Counted from the first letter of the stretch, positions 9,808-20,379 are shown. The stretch is 64,000 nucleotides of DNA from Seminavis robusta (GCA_903772945.1 CAICTM010000143.1:43273-107272), one strand, 5' to 3'. Notes: a model not told the origin generated them from the sequence alone. Made by a program: numbers and translations.

Positions 9808-11145
9808 CTACGCCACGGCTCCGGGATAGTTTCTCATGAAACAAAATAAGAATCCTGCAATCAGATAAGAAGCGATACCGCCCACGGCGAACCACATTCC
9901 TCGCGCTGGTTTACAGTCTGCATCGTCGATACAAAAGCTGCTTCCAAAGACAGCAAAGCAAGATGCTTGCAATCCACCCACCGCCAAAATGACGACAGCG
10001 GACCCCAGCCATCGAAAGGCCTTCATATAACTACAACAGGTGAGGGTCACTAGTATCAACCAGGCGACCCATCCTGTCGCCCAAGACGCTCCGGTTAGGA
10101 TCCGTATAAGCTCCCAATCGCTGCCGAGAAAGTCAATGTAATTTTGCAATTCTTCATCATAATAGTCCCAGGATCTTCCGTCCTCACTAAACCCGCAACT
10201 GCCAGGTTCGGTTTCATTAAAGATAAAACCAAATCCACGGCGTGTGGGAGGTGGTGGTGCTGTAGTAGGAGACATGGTAGGAGGGACCAAGGGAATAAAG
10301 ATACTGCTGGGAGCATAATACCGCTCGGGGTATCCCGAAGTGGCTTCGATGAATTTGCAGTCCACCATGGACCAAGCACAGAGCAATAATCCCAACAACA
10401 GGAACACTTGGGCAAAGAGGACCGGAAAGGGGCCATTGGGGTATCCACAGCAGCGGAATGTGCAGCATTGGTCCTCCGAGACGTGACTTGTCTTGGCGGC
10501 AATCGCCTCTTGTGCCGCCGCATTATTGTTGACATTGTCATTGGGTAGGGCTTCGTCCATGACAACTTGTTGTGGTTGTGCCTGGCTTTCGACGACGGGT
10601 GGAGGAACCACTTCTTCTGGCTTGTCAGCAGCAGCCACAGTAGCGCCGACAGCTACACCGGTGGCGGCACCAATGGCAGCAGCTGCGACCACTTCTTTTT
10701 TGTTGCCTTCTTCGTCCACTTCAATGCCTTCCTCGTCATTGTCCAACTCGACTTCTTGTTGATTCACGGAACCTGCCGTGATGGAAGAGGCTCGTACCGA
10801 CGGTTCTCGGGTTCGGATAGACTCGCCTTTGACGGATTCACCGTGTTGAAACGCACCGGGAGGCTCTTGTCCCATGCGTGACTCGACGGCGACACTAGCA
10901 GCAGTGGCTGCTACTACTGCTGTCGCACCCACTTCTTCGTCGGGAGGATCACTGCCACGACGAACTTGACTGGTGCCAAACTCTTCTTGGTTGCTGTTGG
11001 GAGGGTCATTCGAGATCACGGCGTCCACATCCAACTCATGTTCATACTGATTGCGAGCTTCGCTGTTGGCTGTGATCATGGCATCCACATCCACCTCTTC
11101 CTCCATGTCGCCGCCATTCTTAACCTGACTGTTGCCAAACTCCAT
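9808..11145 (-). CDS. Four-span membrane protein with acidic repeated N-terminus
   Basis: Single-exon ATG frame of 445 residues. About 235 N-terminal residues are disordered and acidic and contain an internal duplication: EFGNSQVKNGGD and EEEVDVDAMI (about 2-25) recur as EFGTSQVRRGSD and EHELDVDAVI (about 35-68), with order partly permuted. A Cys-rich CCTFRCCGYP motif precedes TM1 (about 245-265). A lumenal or extracellular loop follows with a short Pro/Thr stretch, one NET glycosylation site and DGRSWDYY. Then come TM2, TM3 and TM4 near the C-terminus. The topology resembles tetraspan families such as claudin or tetraspanin, but no diagnostic motif (CCG of tetraspanins in the large loop, or W-GLW-C-C) is intact. 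I do not recognise the family; similar proteins are common in diatoms. Function unknown. Confidence 0.8.
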   Translation of the reverse strand: MEFGNSQVKNGGDMEEEVDVDAMITANSEARNQYEHELDVDAVISNDPPNSNQEEFGTSQVRRGSDPPDEEVGATAVVAATAASVAVESRMGQEPPGAFQHGESVKGESIRTREPSVRASSITAGSVNQQEVELDNDEEGIEVDEEGNKKEVVAAAAIGAATGVAVGATVAAADKPEEVVPPPVVESQAQPQQVVMDEALPNDNVNNNAAAQEAIAAKTSHVSEDQCCTFRCCGYPNGPFPVLFAQVFLLLGLLLCAWSMVDCKFIEATSGYPERYYAPSSIFIPLVPPTMSPTTAPPPPTRRGFGFIFNETEPGSCGFSEDGRSWDYYDEELQNYIDFLGSDWELIRILTGASWATGWVAWLILVTLTCCSYMKAFRWLGSAVVILAVGGLQASCFAVFGSSFCIDDADCKPARGMWFAVGGIASYLIAGFLFCFMRNYPGAVA

Positions 11146-11969
11146 CGTCGCACTCTCTATTACCGTACCGATAGATGGTTCTATTATTGGATCTGGGATG
11201 ATGCTGATTGCTTGTTTCCGGAATACTTTGTGGTCGGAGTGATGACATCTTTCGCGAAGTAGCAGTTTTGCTCGCCTAAGTATCTTTCTTTCCGGACAAA
11301 AAAGACTTAACGGTTGTTGTTCTCACCGAATTCGGCCAGGCGCTCTAGTTCTGCTCCGGCACGTTCACCAATAACGACTGCTTACCTCGATCGACTGCAC
11401 TGGACTACTACTAGTAGCTACATCGTAGCCAGGCCACTCGGAGCCAGTGGATCTAGGCTACACGGCACGGGGGTCTTCCAGAACCATACACGATGTATAG
11501 GGTTATGCGGAAACGAGATTGGCCCTGTCAAGGTACAAAATGGTACACGATGTACCTGAGAGAGTTGACCGTGGTAGCTTGGCAATTCTAATATGCTCAT
11601 GAAAGACGGAAGCGACAGCATTGATTGACTTGATCACTGGCAAGCTTCATCTTGCGCATGCACTTCGAGTGCGCACAAAAGCTGATAACGGAAGGATTGA
11701 GACATAGAAACAAGCCAGATTGTCTACCTGGCTATACAGGAGATAGCCACTAACGAAACCTTTACTTCATCATACAAATCTCGCTCATGCATTTCGTTAT
11801 TTTAACATGTATACAGGCAGGAAGCGTGAACCCTCTTATGCCCGTAGCACAATACCCACGCCACCATGCCGCTCCTTTTGCTGACTTTCCAAGTCATTCC
11901 TGACCGACACATCATTACACTGAACACCATTTGCTACCCAACCAACTCCTCCTGAACATGTGGCATCGT
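11146..11969. other. Intergenic stretch
   Basis: No gene is supported. The 5' portion should contain the promoter of the minus-strand four-span gene, and the 3' portion (about 11880-11969) the 3' UTR of the LRR gene. The repeat string CATACACGATGTA / GGTACACGATGTAC occurs at about 11486 and 11541. Confidence 0.45.
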
Positions 11970-14900
11970 TCACTTACAAACACAAACATCACAGCTGCAA
12001 TCCAACGATTCACAATCAACATGAATACCTCCATTTTCCTCAACATTATCCGGCCAAGTTGTCAGATTGCAGAGACTAGTAGGAATTGTGCCTGTGAGCC
12101 CCGTATTGTTGTGGAGCCAAAGAAGCTCAAGCTGATCCAGCAAGCCCAGCGATGAAGGAACAGGTCCCATCATGCGGTTCTCGAACAGCCTAACCTGCTT
12201 CAGGTTCAAGAGAAGACCAATTTCACTTGGGATCAGTCCCGATAGTTCATTGTCTGACAGTTTTAGGTTGACCAAGGAACTGAGCTCCCCGATCTCTGTG
12301 GGAATGGTCCCTGTCAATGTATTATCATGAAGAAAGAGAACCTCAACGTTCTCCATTAGTCCCTGTTTGTTCAAAGAAGATGGGGTCAGAAAACATAACG
12401 ATCGAACAAGAGTGCAAACTCCCTTGCACTGCCCCTAGCAACCTTACCATCTCAGATGGAATGGACCCAGACAGATTCGCTTCGGAAACCTCAAAAGTTG
12501 TGGCTACTCTCATACCCCCCAACTCTGAAGGCAGAGTTCCCGAAAACTGGTTCAACCAGCTGGCAAAAAGATCCATTGAGGTCCACTGCCCCAGCTCGGA
12601 GGGAATTGCACCAGATAGAATGTTGTTCCCCAGCACAAACACACGTAGCGAGCTTAGCTGGCCCAACTCTGAAGGCAAAGTCCCTGGATTGAAATGTTGC
12701 AAATTGGATGAGCAAAACTTGGTTGGTTAATCAGAAGTATCAGATACAGGATGCAGTGCGTCTTTCTTACCTGTCAGTTCATTGTTGTGAAATTCAAGAA
12801 TGCTGAGCTTGCAAAGTCCAAGTTCAGTAGGCATTGTGCCGTTTAGTTTGTTTCCACTCAGCCCTAAATGTTCGGAGTTGGTAAGCAACCCCATCTCTGT
12901 CGGTATTTTGAGGGGGGTCAGCATCAGAGATTGAGAAAAAGATATTCTGAAGTGTGCACAAAGCAAATGAGCCTACCTGAGGGTATGGTGCCTGAGATTT
13001 CGTTGTTGTTCACTGAGAATCCTGTAAGGTCCGATAAGCCTAGCTCTGTAGGGATTGTTGATGTCAGTAGATTCACATCCACATCAAAAAGGCCTTGCCA
13101 TTGGATCAACTCTGATGGATAGTGTAATTGTCAAGCATAATTTCACATAACACCCATTGTGTGTTGTTAGACACTCCATGGCTGCAAGCAAATCTTTGAG
13201 AGCAGTTCATGAGTGGATGGGCATACCTTTTGGCACAGTGCCAGTAATTGCATTGTCCCAGAGGGAAACATTTTTCAACTTCTCGGGGAGTGCAATTTCT
13301 GAGGGTAGATTCCCAGTGAGCAGATTCATTTGTAGCACCAATCGTATCGCTTGATCAAGCAAACCCACTTCACTGGGAATTGAGCCTAGCAGTCATGAGC
13401 AGCACAGAAAATGTACGTCAGTTGCAATATTTGAAAATGGGTGCACAGGCACATGGGGATTGTGGTATGTCCCGTAATAACTTGCCTGTAAGGGAATTTG
13501 CCATCAAGTACACGGCCTGCAAGGGCAACAACCCCAACTCTGATGGGATGCTTCCCGACACCGAGGTGGAATACAGACCCAAAGCATCTAAGTTGGTCAG
13601 GTAGCCAATCGTGGTTGCAATGCTGCCAGAAAGCTCATTGCGATCCAGAGCAATACTCTTCAGATTTGTCAGCAGGAAAGTTTCCTCTGGGATTTTACCA
13701 TGAAGGCCATTGTTATTGAGCCACAGGTGTTGGTAGAGCTCATTCTGGCATGGGACTTCTTGAACAGTACCCATAGCTGACTCGTTCACATACAAGGGAT
13801 TGTCAGTACTGGGAGGGGAGTACAAGCCATAGGCGCTTGCATGGAACCAGTCGCACTCATGCACATCATGTGAGAGCCAGTTGCCTGTCTCGCGCCATTT
13901 TGTTGGGCCACCGGTGGAAAGGAAGAGTGTCGTCAGAGCAAATCGTTGAATGATTCGCTCGTCTGAATAGTTGGTGAGGTTTTGATCGTGTATCAGCCAT
14001 TTGTAGGCGTTTTGCTGAGGAGTAAATGCGGTAGCATTGATTAGGTCTGTCTCGTCCATATCAAGCAGAATACCCCTGGCAGTTGCAGCTGGGAGAAGGT
14101 TCAAGATGTACTCTTGGATGCTGACAGGCTGCACGAATGTTGTCTCATTCGTAGTCTCTGCCTGAGGTTTGTGATTACTGTCGAGCGAAGTCCCTCCCTC
14201 CTTGCTTCGATGGACAGCAATGGGCACCACCACAGCAATGAGAATGACTACCAAGAGTACCCCTGCTCCAATAAATTGAAAAAGACTCTTGCGCCTTTTC
14301 GAGGCAGTCAAACGCTCTCGTTCCGTGGGATCGACTTGCAGAGCTTGTGGGCGACGGTCCTCGTCTTCTTCGTTGACAAGGTTGGCAATGGCCATGTCCC
14401 CGTTGGCTTCCTCTGTTACACGTGGACCAGTTGGTACATTGCCGATGGATTCGCGGCCGGAAGAAGCTGCTTCAATGTCCTCGGTAGACGATCCAAAATT
14501 GCTGGCATTTGGTCCCAGGACAGTAAAGGCTCCAGGCCTTGAAGAGAGTTGAACTCCACTGCCACGAGCAAGGCGAGTGGGCGAAACACTGGCTTGGTGT
14601 GTAGCCCTTGGAGGTATTTGGACAAGCGTCGTATCCTCCTCAGTCTGGGTCTCCGTGATGGCCTCCTCATTCACCATTGTTGCGGCGTGGTTTTCTTCGC
14701 CATCACGGCCTTCGTCAAACACGCCGCACTCCCTCATCACGGAAAGTCGAATGTCTTTCATCAACCCTGCTTCCTCGTCTACAACCTCCTTCTCCTTCCA
14801 CTCGGCGGCTTCCTTCGATTCTCTGATGGTTTCCTGGGCCCTTCTTGGCTCCTCGTCTTCTGAAACAAGCTGCTTGCTCGTACTGCTCGTATTGGCTCCG

Positions 14901-15214
14901 TCATCAGATGCTTTGCCGGGGACCTGATCTTCTCCTCCGTCATCGAGGACGCGGCACTCTCTGAGAACTGAAACTCGAATGTCCTTCATTAGAGCAGCAT
15001 CTTCCTCCTCCTCCCTACCCGATGGATTCTCAGGGTCCATGACTTCAGATGCTTTGCCTGGGACCTGATCTTCTCCCACGTCGTCGAGGACACGGCACTC
15101 CCTGAGAACTGAAACTCGAACGTCCTTCATCAGAGCAGCATCTTCTTCCTCCTTCCCACCTGATGGATTCTCAGGGCCCATGCTCTCAGTGACTTCTTTC
15201 GTCTCTGCCTCCAT
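11970..15214 (-). CDS. Type II membrane LRR receptor-like protein, six exons
   Basis: Exons 15214-13486, 13385-13227, 13111-12977, 12896-12771, 12683-12448 and 12362-11970 join to 925 residues; every junction keeps the xLxGxIPxELG register. The ATG at 15214 is chosen because the upstream in-frame candidate is GTG. The cytosolic N-terminus (1-311) has three copies of LMKDxRxSVxRECxVxD (about 27, 75 and 151); the first two lie in a 48-residue (144-bp) duplication. The TM span is about 312-335 and no kinase domain is present. The ectodomain starts with the diatom LRR-family cap (QRFALTTLF, ECDWF), then about 13 plant-type LRRs, and ends in a Cys-rich cap (CESLDCSCDVCVC). Intron 1 has a GC donor. 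Likely a surface recognition protein; ligand unknown. Confidence 0.88.
13386..13485 (-). other. GC-AG intron in the LRR gene
   Basis: On the minus strand the exon ends ...CTTACAG and the intron begins GCAAGT, the strong consensus for non-canonical GC donors. It ends ...CTGCTAG before GCTCAATTCCC. Joining restores SLTG-SIPSEVG, the same junction position used by the other LRR exons of this gene. No nearby GT donor restores the frame and the repeat. Confidence 0.75.
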
Positions 15215-15473
15215 TGTGTCTTCCACTTCTTTGAAATGAACAGAGAGAAGTCTGCTGATATTCTAGCTAGTACTGTACTTCTGAGAACTACCTGTACTCA
15301 CTCGCAACTCGCAACCGGGCTGTTCTTTGGCTACCTGTAAGATATCTCGGGCACTCGTTTCGTCGGTACACCGATGGACTGTGAACTCTGCTCAAAGCTG
15401 CTGTGGTTGATCCGTAGAGCTGCGTAGAGCGCTGCTTCTGCAGAAAGAGGTCGATCAATTTGTGTCGAAGAAA

Positions 15474-15667
15474 AGAGAAAAGTGAGTGATGGTGCCAGGT
15501 ATTACTTGCAGGACGGGGAGCCTTTCGCACCTTGACCTGCTTCGTGCGCACTTGCCGATGCTCTCAGATCAGAGAAAAGTGAGTGATGGTGCCAGGTATT
15601 ACTTGCAGGACGGGGAGCCTTTCGCACCTTGACCTGCTTCGTGGGCACTTGCCGATGCTATCAGATC
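15474..15667 (+). repeat. 97-bp tandem duplication
   Basis: The unit at 15474-15570 is repeated at 15571-15667 with only a few substitutions (CGTGCGC versus CGTGGGC; CTCTCAG versus CTATCAG). The near identity indicates a recent duplication. No coding capacity is evident; it may lie in the 5' region of the LRR gene. Confidence 0.9.
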
Positions 15668-16264
15668 TCGGACAACTATAAAGTGTACTTGTTTAGAGGT
15701 GAACGTGTAGTTCAGGTAAATAGAGCTCTTGGAATATAATATTTTGTCAGTGAGCTACTAAGCATTACCTGAATTTCTACGGTAGATGAGCTAAAATTTA
15801 TTGAATAATGTTACCACATCTATCTGCATCCCAAAGCTGATTATAACAGCTATGGTTTTAATTAATTTATCTCTTCCAAGTCAAGTGTCAAGAAATGACT
15901 GTACTAGCTAGCTATCCGGATAATAGTACGTTGTATGAGAACTCCTCGCTGCATGCGTACTTTGTACGTAAGGAAACATGCTTTTAAATCGGTTTATAAT
16001 CTTGAATTACTCAGATTTAACATCAATAATTTCTTTAATTAAAAATCCAAAGCAAAGGAAACTGTGTCACAGCGTCAGTTGGATCGTTGGATCTTCTCGA
16101 CGCATCAATTCCACGCTTCTTTTGATTTTTGCTTTTAATTAAAATGTCAAGGGTGTTGCGGTGTTGCATAAATGTACCAGGTAGGGGGGTGCCTCAAACC
16201 AACTTGCTCTGACTTCTCCACTCCTCAATTGACTTATCCCACCTTCCTGGTGAAGCTTCAAATC

Positions 16265-16440
16265 ATCAATAAATGACTTCAACCAACTTCTACCACTTTC
16301 CACCACCTTCCACCGCCTTCCACCGTCTTCGACCGTCTCTTTTACCACCTTTTGCCGTTATTTACCGCTTTTAACCGCTTTCAACCGCTCTCAACCACTT
16401 TCAACCACTCTTTACCACCTTCAACCCCCTTGGTTGCCAT
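16265..16440 (+). repeat. 10-bp pyrimidine-rich minisatellite
   Basis: About 16 degenerate units of the type CTTTCAACCG / CTTCCACCGC / TTTTAACCGC run head to tail, almost purely C/T plus A on the plus strand. The period is close to 10 bp with occasional slips. The strand asymmetry suggests possible triplex or single-strand behaviour, but nothing in the sequence shows function. Confidence 0.75.
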
Positions 16441-17234
16441 TTCAGCGATCTCCTGAAAACTGAACAATTTGGTGGTTGGGGATATACTGTGTGAAGAAAG
16501 GAAAAGAGGGGCTGCATTGAGGCACCCCCTAGAGGGAGAGAGCTGTACACGCTTAATTTTCTCTTCAAGTGCCAATAAATGCCTGGATGTTCGATGCGAA
16601 CTGACTTACCCCCCATTTAAAATGATTGAATCATTCGATGCAATCGAATGATATCTCTTGCCCTCGACATCATCTTTTGTTTCCTTTCTCTCCGCTCGCT
16701 CCAAGCAAGCAAGCACCCATGGAAAGCGTTGCCCCCTCTACTAGCTAGCTAGCTAGCTAGAATAGCGTAAAAGAAAGACAAAGATGGTGAGGTTTAGGTC
16801 CTTCCAAAGAGCATGCATGTTGGTTTTATCATACGGCCAGCCACGACGGATCAGTGGTACTGTATGGTACAGTGAACTGTACCAGTCCAGTGGAAAGTGG
16901 CGGTCAAGAAAGCCATGTGGGAAAGACTTAATGCAAACATGGAAGGCAACACTGCGTTAAATATATTTCTAATCGCGAACGACTCAATGTCTTAAGTTTA
17001 AATAGCCAAAGGAATTGCAACTGTGACCCAACGTCAGGTGGAGGTTGCGGGACGCAGCATCTTGACGATCTTTGGATTTATTTTGGCATTTTCTGCAAAA
17101 GCCAAAACCATCAAGAAGGGAACAATAATAATAAAGCCCAAAGCAAACTCTCTTCCTCTTCTTGTCCTTGTCTCTAGTACCACCACCTCTCCTTGCTCGC
17201 TCAATTCAGTCTATCAATCGATCCATCCATCCAG

Positions 17235-19769
17235 ATGTTCTCCACCATGCCCTCCACGGGCGTCTTGGTGGCTCCCACTCGTCACGACGTGATGGGTCTT
17301 CGATTGGAAGAAGTGTTGAGCAACAAGGGCAACAAGACGTGTGCCGATTGTCCGACCAAGAAACCGCTTTGGGCGTCTTATTTGCGATCTCGGAAACAAG
17401 GAGATGGAGATGGTGATTTGGACGACAGTAGTGTGCGAAGTACCAGTTCTCGTCGTACTACTACTTCTGCTAGTAGTAGTGGCAATAATGAAATGAAAGG
17501 TGTGGATATCGAAGGCACGTTGGCCGTGTTGGTGTGCAACGATTGTGCCCAACATCATCATTTTGAATTGGGCAAGAAGCGATGCATGATCAAGTATTTG
17601 AAATACAGTCATGAATTGACTCCGGTGGATTTGGATATTTTGGAGAATAGTGGGAATGCGTTGGTCAACAAGTACTACGAAGCCTTTTTGACAAAGGAGG
17701 CGTTTGACAAGGAAGCTATCGAAAAAGATTTGCCTACAGAAACCGAGCGTCGCGGCAAATTCATCAAGAACAAGTACAAGAAAACAAAATATCGAGATCA
17801 TGCCGCATTGGCCAAGCTCATTCCCAAATTGCAACGCAAACGACAAATTAGAGAAATGATTCTCGAGAATGCGGCGGCTCCACATCTCACCACACAGCAG
17901 TCTTTTGACAGCCAAGACAACGACAATAAAGACTCACCCGAAGCTACCATTTTTCGTCGTACTCAAACCATGAATGACGCCGAAAACATCAAGGCAGTGG
18001 GTGAAAAGGAAAAGGCCGCATTGGAAGGAGCTCAAGCTGTTGTGGAAGACGGCGACACGTCCATTTTGACCGTCCTGCGTCGCTGCAAGACCGATGCTCA
18101 AAACGCCGCAAAAAAAGTACAACTATCGGCCACGGAACGGCGGCAACGAGCACTCGCCGCACGTCGTGCCGTACGTCGTCGTAGTTCCTTTTCGGATCCG
18201 TCCGATCTGTTACAACAACTCAAGGATGACAACGACAACAACAACAACAACAGCACTGTTAGTAGCGCCAAAGCAAAAGCACCCCGCAAGGCACGACGTC
18301 GTCGCAGTTCCTTTGGCGATTCTCCCACGTCTCCCTTTTTGGGAGATTTTGGCAATACGAACAATGCGTTGTCCTTCTTGTCACGCAGTGTCAGCACCGG
18401 TGCTGCCAACCAACCCAAAGACAAAACAACAACAGAAGCAACCTCTCGTCGCTGCATTTCCTTTGGAGAACAGCAAGATCCAAAACCACAAAAACCACAA
18501 TCACCTCCTCCTAAAAAGAGCCTCGATCTGGCCAATTTGAGGAAACGCATGGAAAACGTCAAAACGTTGCTCGATCAATCTACCGAAGAAGTCAATGCCA
18601 AATTGGGAATCCACAATAACAATAACAGTGGCGACAATGGGAACGATGGCGACGAATGCAATGATGATGCGCCTACTAATCGTCGTCGCAGTTCCCTTTC
18701 GGATCTCAAATCCTTCGATCTCGATTTGTCGTCGTCGCAAACATTGCCCCGACCACCCAAAGGCATTGGGCGCAGTCGCAGCACCGGAAAAGCCAATTTG
18801 AACAAGAGTCTCGACTTGTCGGAAACATTGGTACAGCCACCCAAAGGTATTGGTCGCAGTCGCAGTACTGGCGCCAAAGCCAGTACTTTGCACAAGAGTT
18901 GCAGTGGGTTGGATGATATCACTGCTGCCTCGAGTTCTTTACTGCCCGTCAATCCCAGTCGCAGCAAATCGCCCAAATTGGCACGCATCACTCGCAGTCG
19001 CAGCAATTCCGAAGACAATCCCATTATGCGTTCCAAATCGCGGGATCGCAGCAATGACTCGACCAGAATTCGATCTACTCGAGATCGCAGCAACGACTCC
19101 ACTAGAATGCGATCGGATCGCAGCAAGTCTCCGAAACAACGCGACAATGAACTCCGACGCGACCGTAGTAAATCCACAAAGGGCGATGAACGCACTCGCA
19201 GCAAATCTCCCAACACTCGCTCCCGCAGCAAGTCTCCCAATGGCGATGAACGCTCCCGCAGCAAATCTCCCATGGGCACCCCTTCTGCCGCCGCCAAGAG
19301 CCTGTTGGACGATTCCGACACGAGTGTGGACGCGAAACACTTGAAATTTCCCGCCAAATTAAGCAGCAGCAGCCGCGGCAGATCCTCCGGCGAAGAACGA
19401 AACAAAAAGGACCTGTCGAAATCAACGTCGGCACTCTGGAGCAGCCGCAGCAAATCTCCCAAAAAGCAGGATTTGTCCGCTTCATCCTCGGCACTACTAC
19501 AGATGCCCAACAACCCCAGTCGATCACGGGGCAAGGAGGAAAAGCTTCGTGCGAGTAGTAGTCGAAGCAAGTCTCCTGCAACCAAGGATGCCTCATTGCG
19601 AGGATCAGCGAGCAGAAGTCGATCTCCCAAAAAAGCCAATCGCCGTCGAAGTTCGTTGAGTGACCTCAACTTATTGCAGAGCAGCAAGACAAAAGACGGT
19701 CCTTCCGAAAAGCAAATGCTTCGTATGCACATGAGTTCTGTTCTCGATGTTGGGAAGGCCGATTTTTAG
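17235..19769 (+). CDS. Divergent ArfGAP-type zinc finger with RS/KSP-rich tail
   Basis: The ATG at 17235 gives 844 residues; the 14 codons upstream in frame start at a TTG. An N-terminal ArfGAP-like zinc finger is visible: C36-x2-C39 with the PLWAS motif after it, then C101-x2-C104 followed by HHHFELGKKRC and a helix ending NKYYEAFL. Canonical ArfGAPs have 16-17 residues between the Cys pairs and an Arg finger right after the second pair (HR). Here the spacing is 61, filled by a Ser/Arg low-complexity insert, and the HR is replaced by HH, so GAP activity is doubtful. The rest is disordered. It carries four RRRSSxxD phosphosite motifs (nucleotides about 18174, 18297, 18684, 19639), two PKGIGRSRSTG repeats and about ten RSKSP repeats resembling SR-protein tails. 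Likely a scaffold under kinase control; target unknown. Confidence 0.82.
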   Translation: MFSTMPSTGVLVAPTRHDVMGLRLEEVLSNKGNKTCADCPTKKPLWASYLRSRKQGDGDGDLDDSSVRSTSSRRTTTSASSSGNNEMKGVDIEGTLAVLVCNDCAQHHHFELGKKRCMIKYLKYSHELTPVDLDILENSGNALVNKYYEAFLTKEAFDKEAIEKDLPTETERRGKFIKNKYKKTKYRDHAALAKLIPKLQRKRQIREMILENAAAPHLTTQQSFDSQDNDNKDSPEATIFRRTQTMNDAENIKAVGEKEKAALEGAQAVVEDGDTSILTVLRRCKTDAQNAAKKVQLSATERRQRALAARRAVRRRSSFSDPSDLLQQLKDDNDNNNNNSTVSSAKAKAPRKARRRRSSFGDSPTSPFLGDFGNTNNALSFLSRSVSTGAANQPKDKTTTEATSRRCISFGEQQDPKPQKPQSPPPKKSLDLANLRKRMENVKTLLDQSTEEVNAKLGIHNNNNSGDNGNDGDECNDDAPTNRRRSSLSDLKSFDLDLSSSQTLPRPPKGIGRSRSTGKANLNKSLDLSETLVQPPKGIGRSRSTGAKASTLHKSCSGLDDITAASSSLLPVNPSRSKSPKLARITRSRSNSEDNPIMRSKSRDRSNDSTRIRSTRDRSNDSTRMRSDRSKSPKQRDNELRRDRSKSTKGDERTRSKSPNTRSRSKSPNGDERSRSKSPMGTPSAAAKSLLDDSDTSVDAKHLKFPAKLSSSSRGRSSGEERNKKDLSKSTSALWSSRSKSPKKQDLSASSSALLQMPNNPSRSRGKEEKLRASSSRSKSPATKDASLRGSASRSRSPKKANRRRSSLSDLNLLQSSKTKDGPSEKQMLRMHMSSVLDVGKADF

Positions 19770-20379
19770 TACGTAGGTCAGAGCTTTCGAGGCAGATCTG
19801 CATGATCCAATGAAGATCCGTTTCAAGCGAACGAAACAGAGGAGGGCCAGATACCAAAGGGACGCATTTTTGACAACATACACTATGCTACTTGCGACCA
19901 TAGAGCAAGGAGTCAAATCAGATTCATACACAAATATGTCCGAACATTGTATCAATTCTCTTCATCTCTCCATTAGCAACTTGTGCGTAGCTATCTAGCT
20001 GGCAGACCCAGAGCGCAATCGAGGTGGTGCGACCCTTATGCCCTCAGGAGGTACCACATCATGGAAAGGGGGTTTAGAGTACTGGTAGGCGGATTATCTA
20101 TGGAAGCCAATGAGGACCAGGCTTTTAAGGAAAGAAGAGTCAAAATTCAGGACTAGCTACATGTAGGTTCCATAGGATCAGGGGCGATAAATGGAGGACA
20201 TGGATGGGGGCCAAATGGTTTGGCTTTGGGGGGTCCACGGAGACATCATACGTCACATTCCACCGGAAACAAACCTAGAATCTTCCTCCTAAGGGTTGGC
20301 GTAGAAACATTCTTTTCTCTCCAAGCCCTAGCTACCGCAGGACATCATGGCATAGCCAAGTCTCTGGCTAGCTAGCTAG
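19770..20379. other. Intergenic stretch with dispersed repeat copy 2
   Basis: No gene is supported. A second copy of the dispersed repeat lies at 20071-20197. A GCTAGC run at 20367-20382 abuts, and partly provides, the stop codon of the minus-strand FUN14-like gene. Confidence 0.5.
20071..20197 (+). repeat. Dispersed repeat, copy 2
   Basis: Matches 9357-9460 in order and wording: ATCTATGGAAGCCA, GGACCAGGCTTTTAAG, AAAGAAGAGT, TTCAGGACTAG, GGATCAGGGG and the A-rich end TGGAGGA. Copy 2 has an extra TACATGTAGGTTCCAT-like stretch. No terminal inverted repeats or target-site duplications are evident by eye. Confidence 0.65.

Larger units (their letters stand above)
15215..17234. other. Two-kb intergenic stretch with tandem repeats
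   Basis: No gene is supported. It contains a 97-bp perfectly spaced tandem duplication (15474-15667), a 10-bp pyrimidine minisatellite (about 16265-16440) and a TAGCTAGC run at 16742-16760. It separates divergent genes, so both promoters should lie near its ends. AT-rich sequence fills about 15700-16150. Confidence 0.5.

Noticed and set aside
17193-17234. Upstream extension of the ArfGAP-like frame
   Set aside because: It begins at TTG; the first ATG at 17235 is the better start.
18098-19732. Several Arg/Leu-rich minus-strand frames opposite the ArfGAP-like gene
   Set aside because: They mirror the RSKSP and RRRSS repeats of the plus-strand protein and lack any independent signal.
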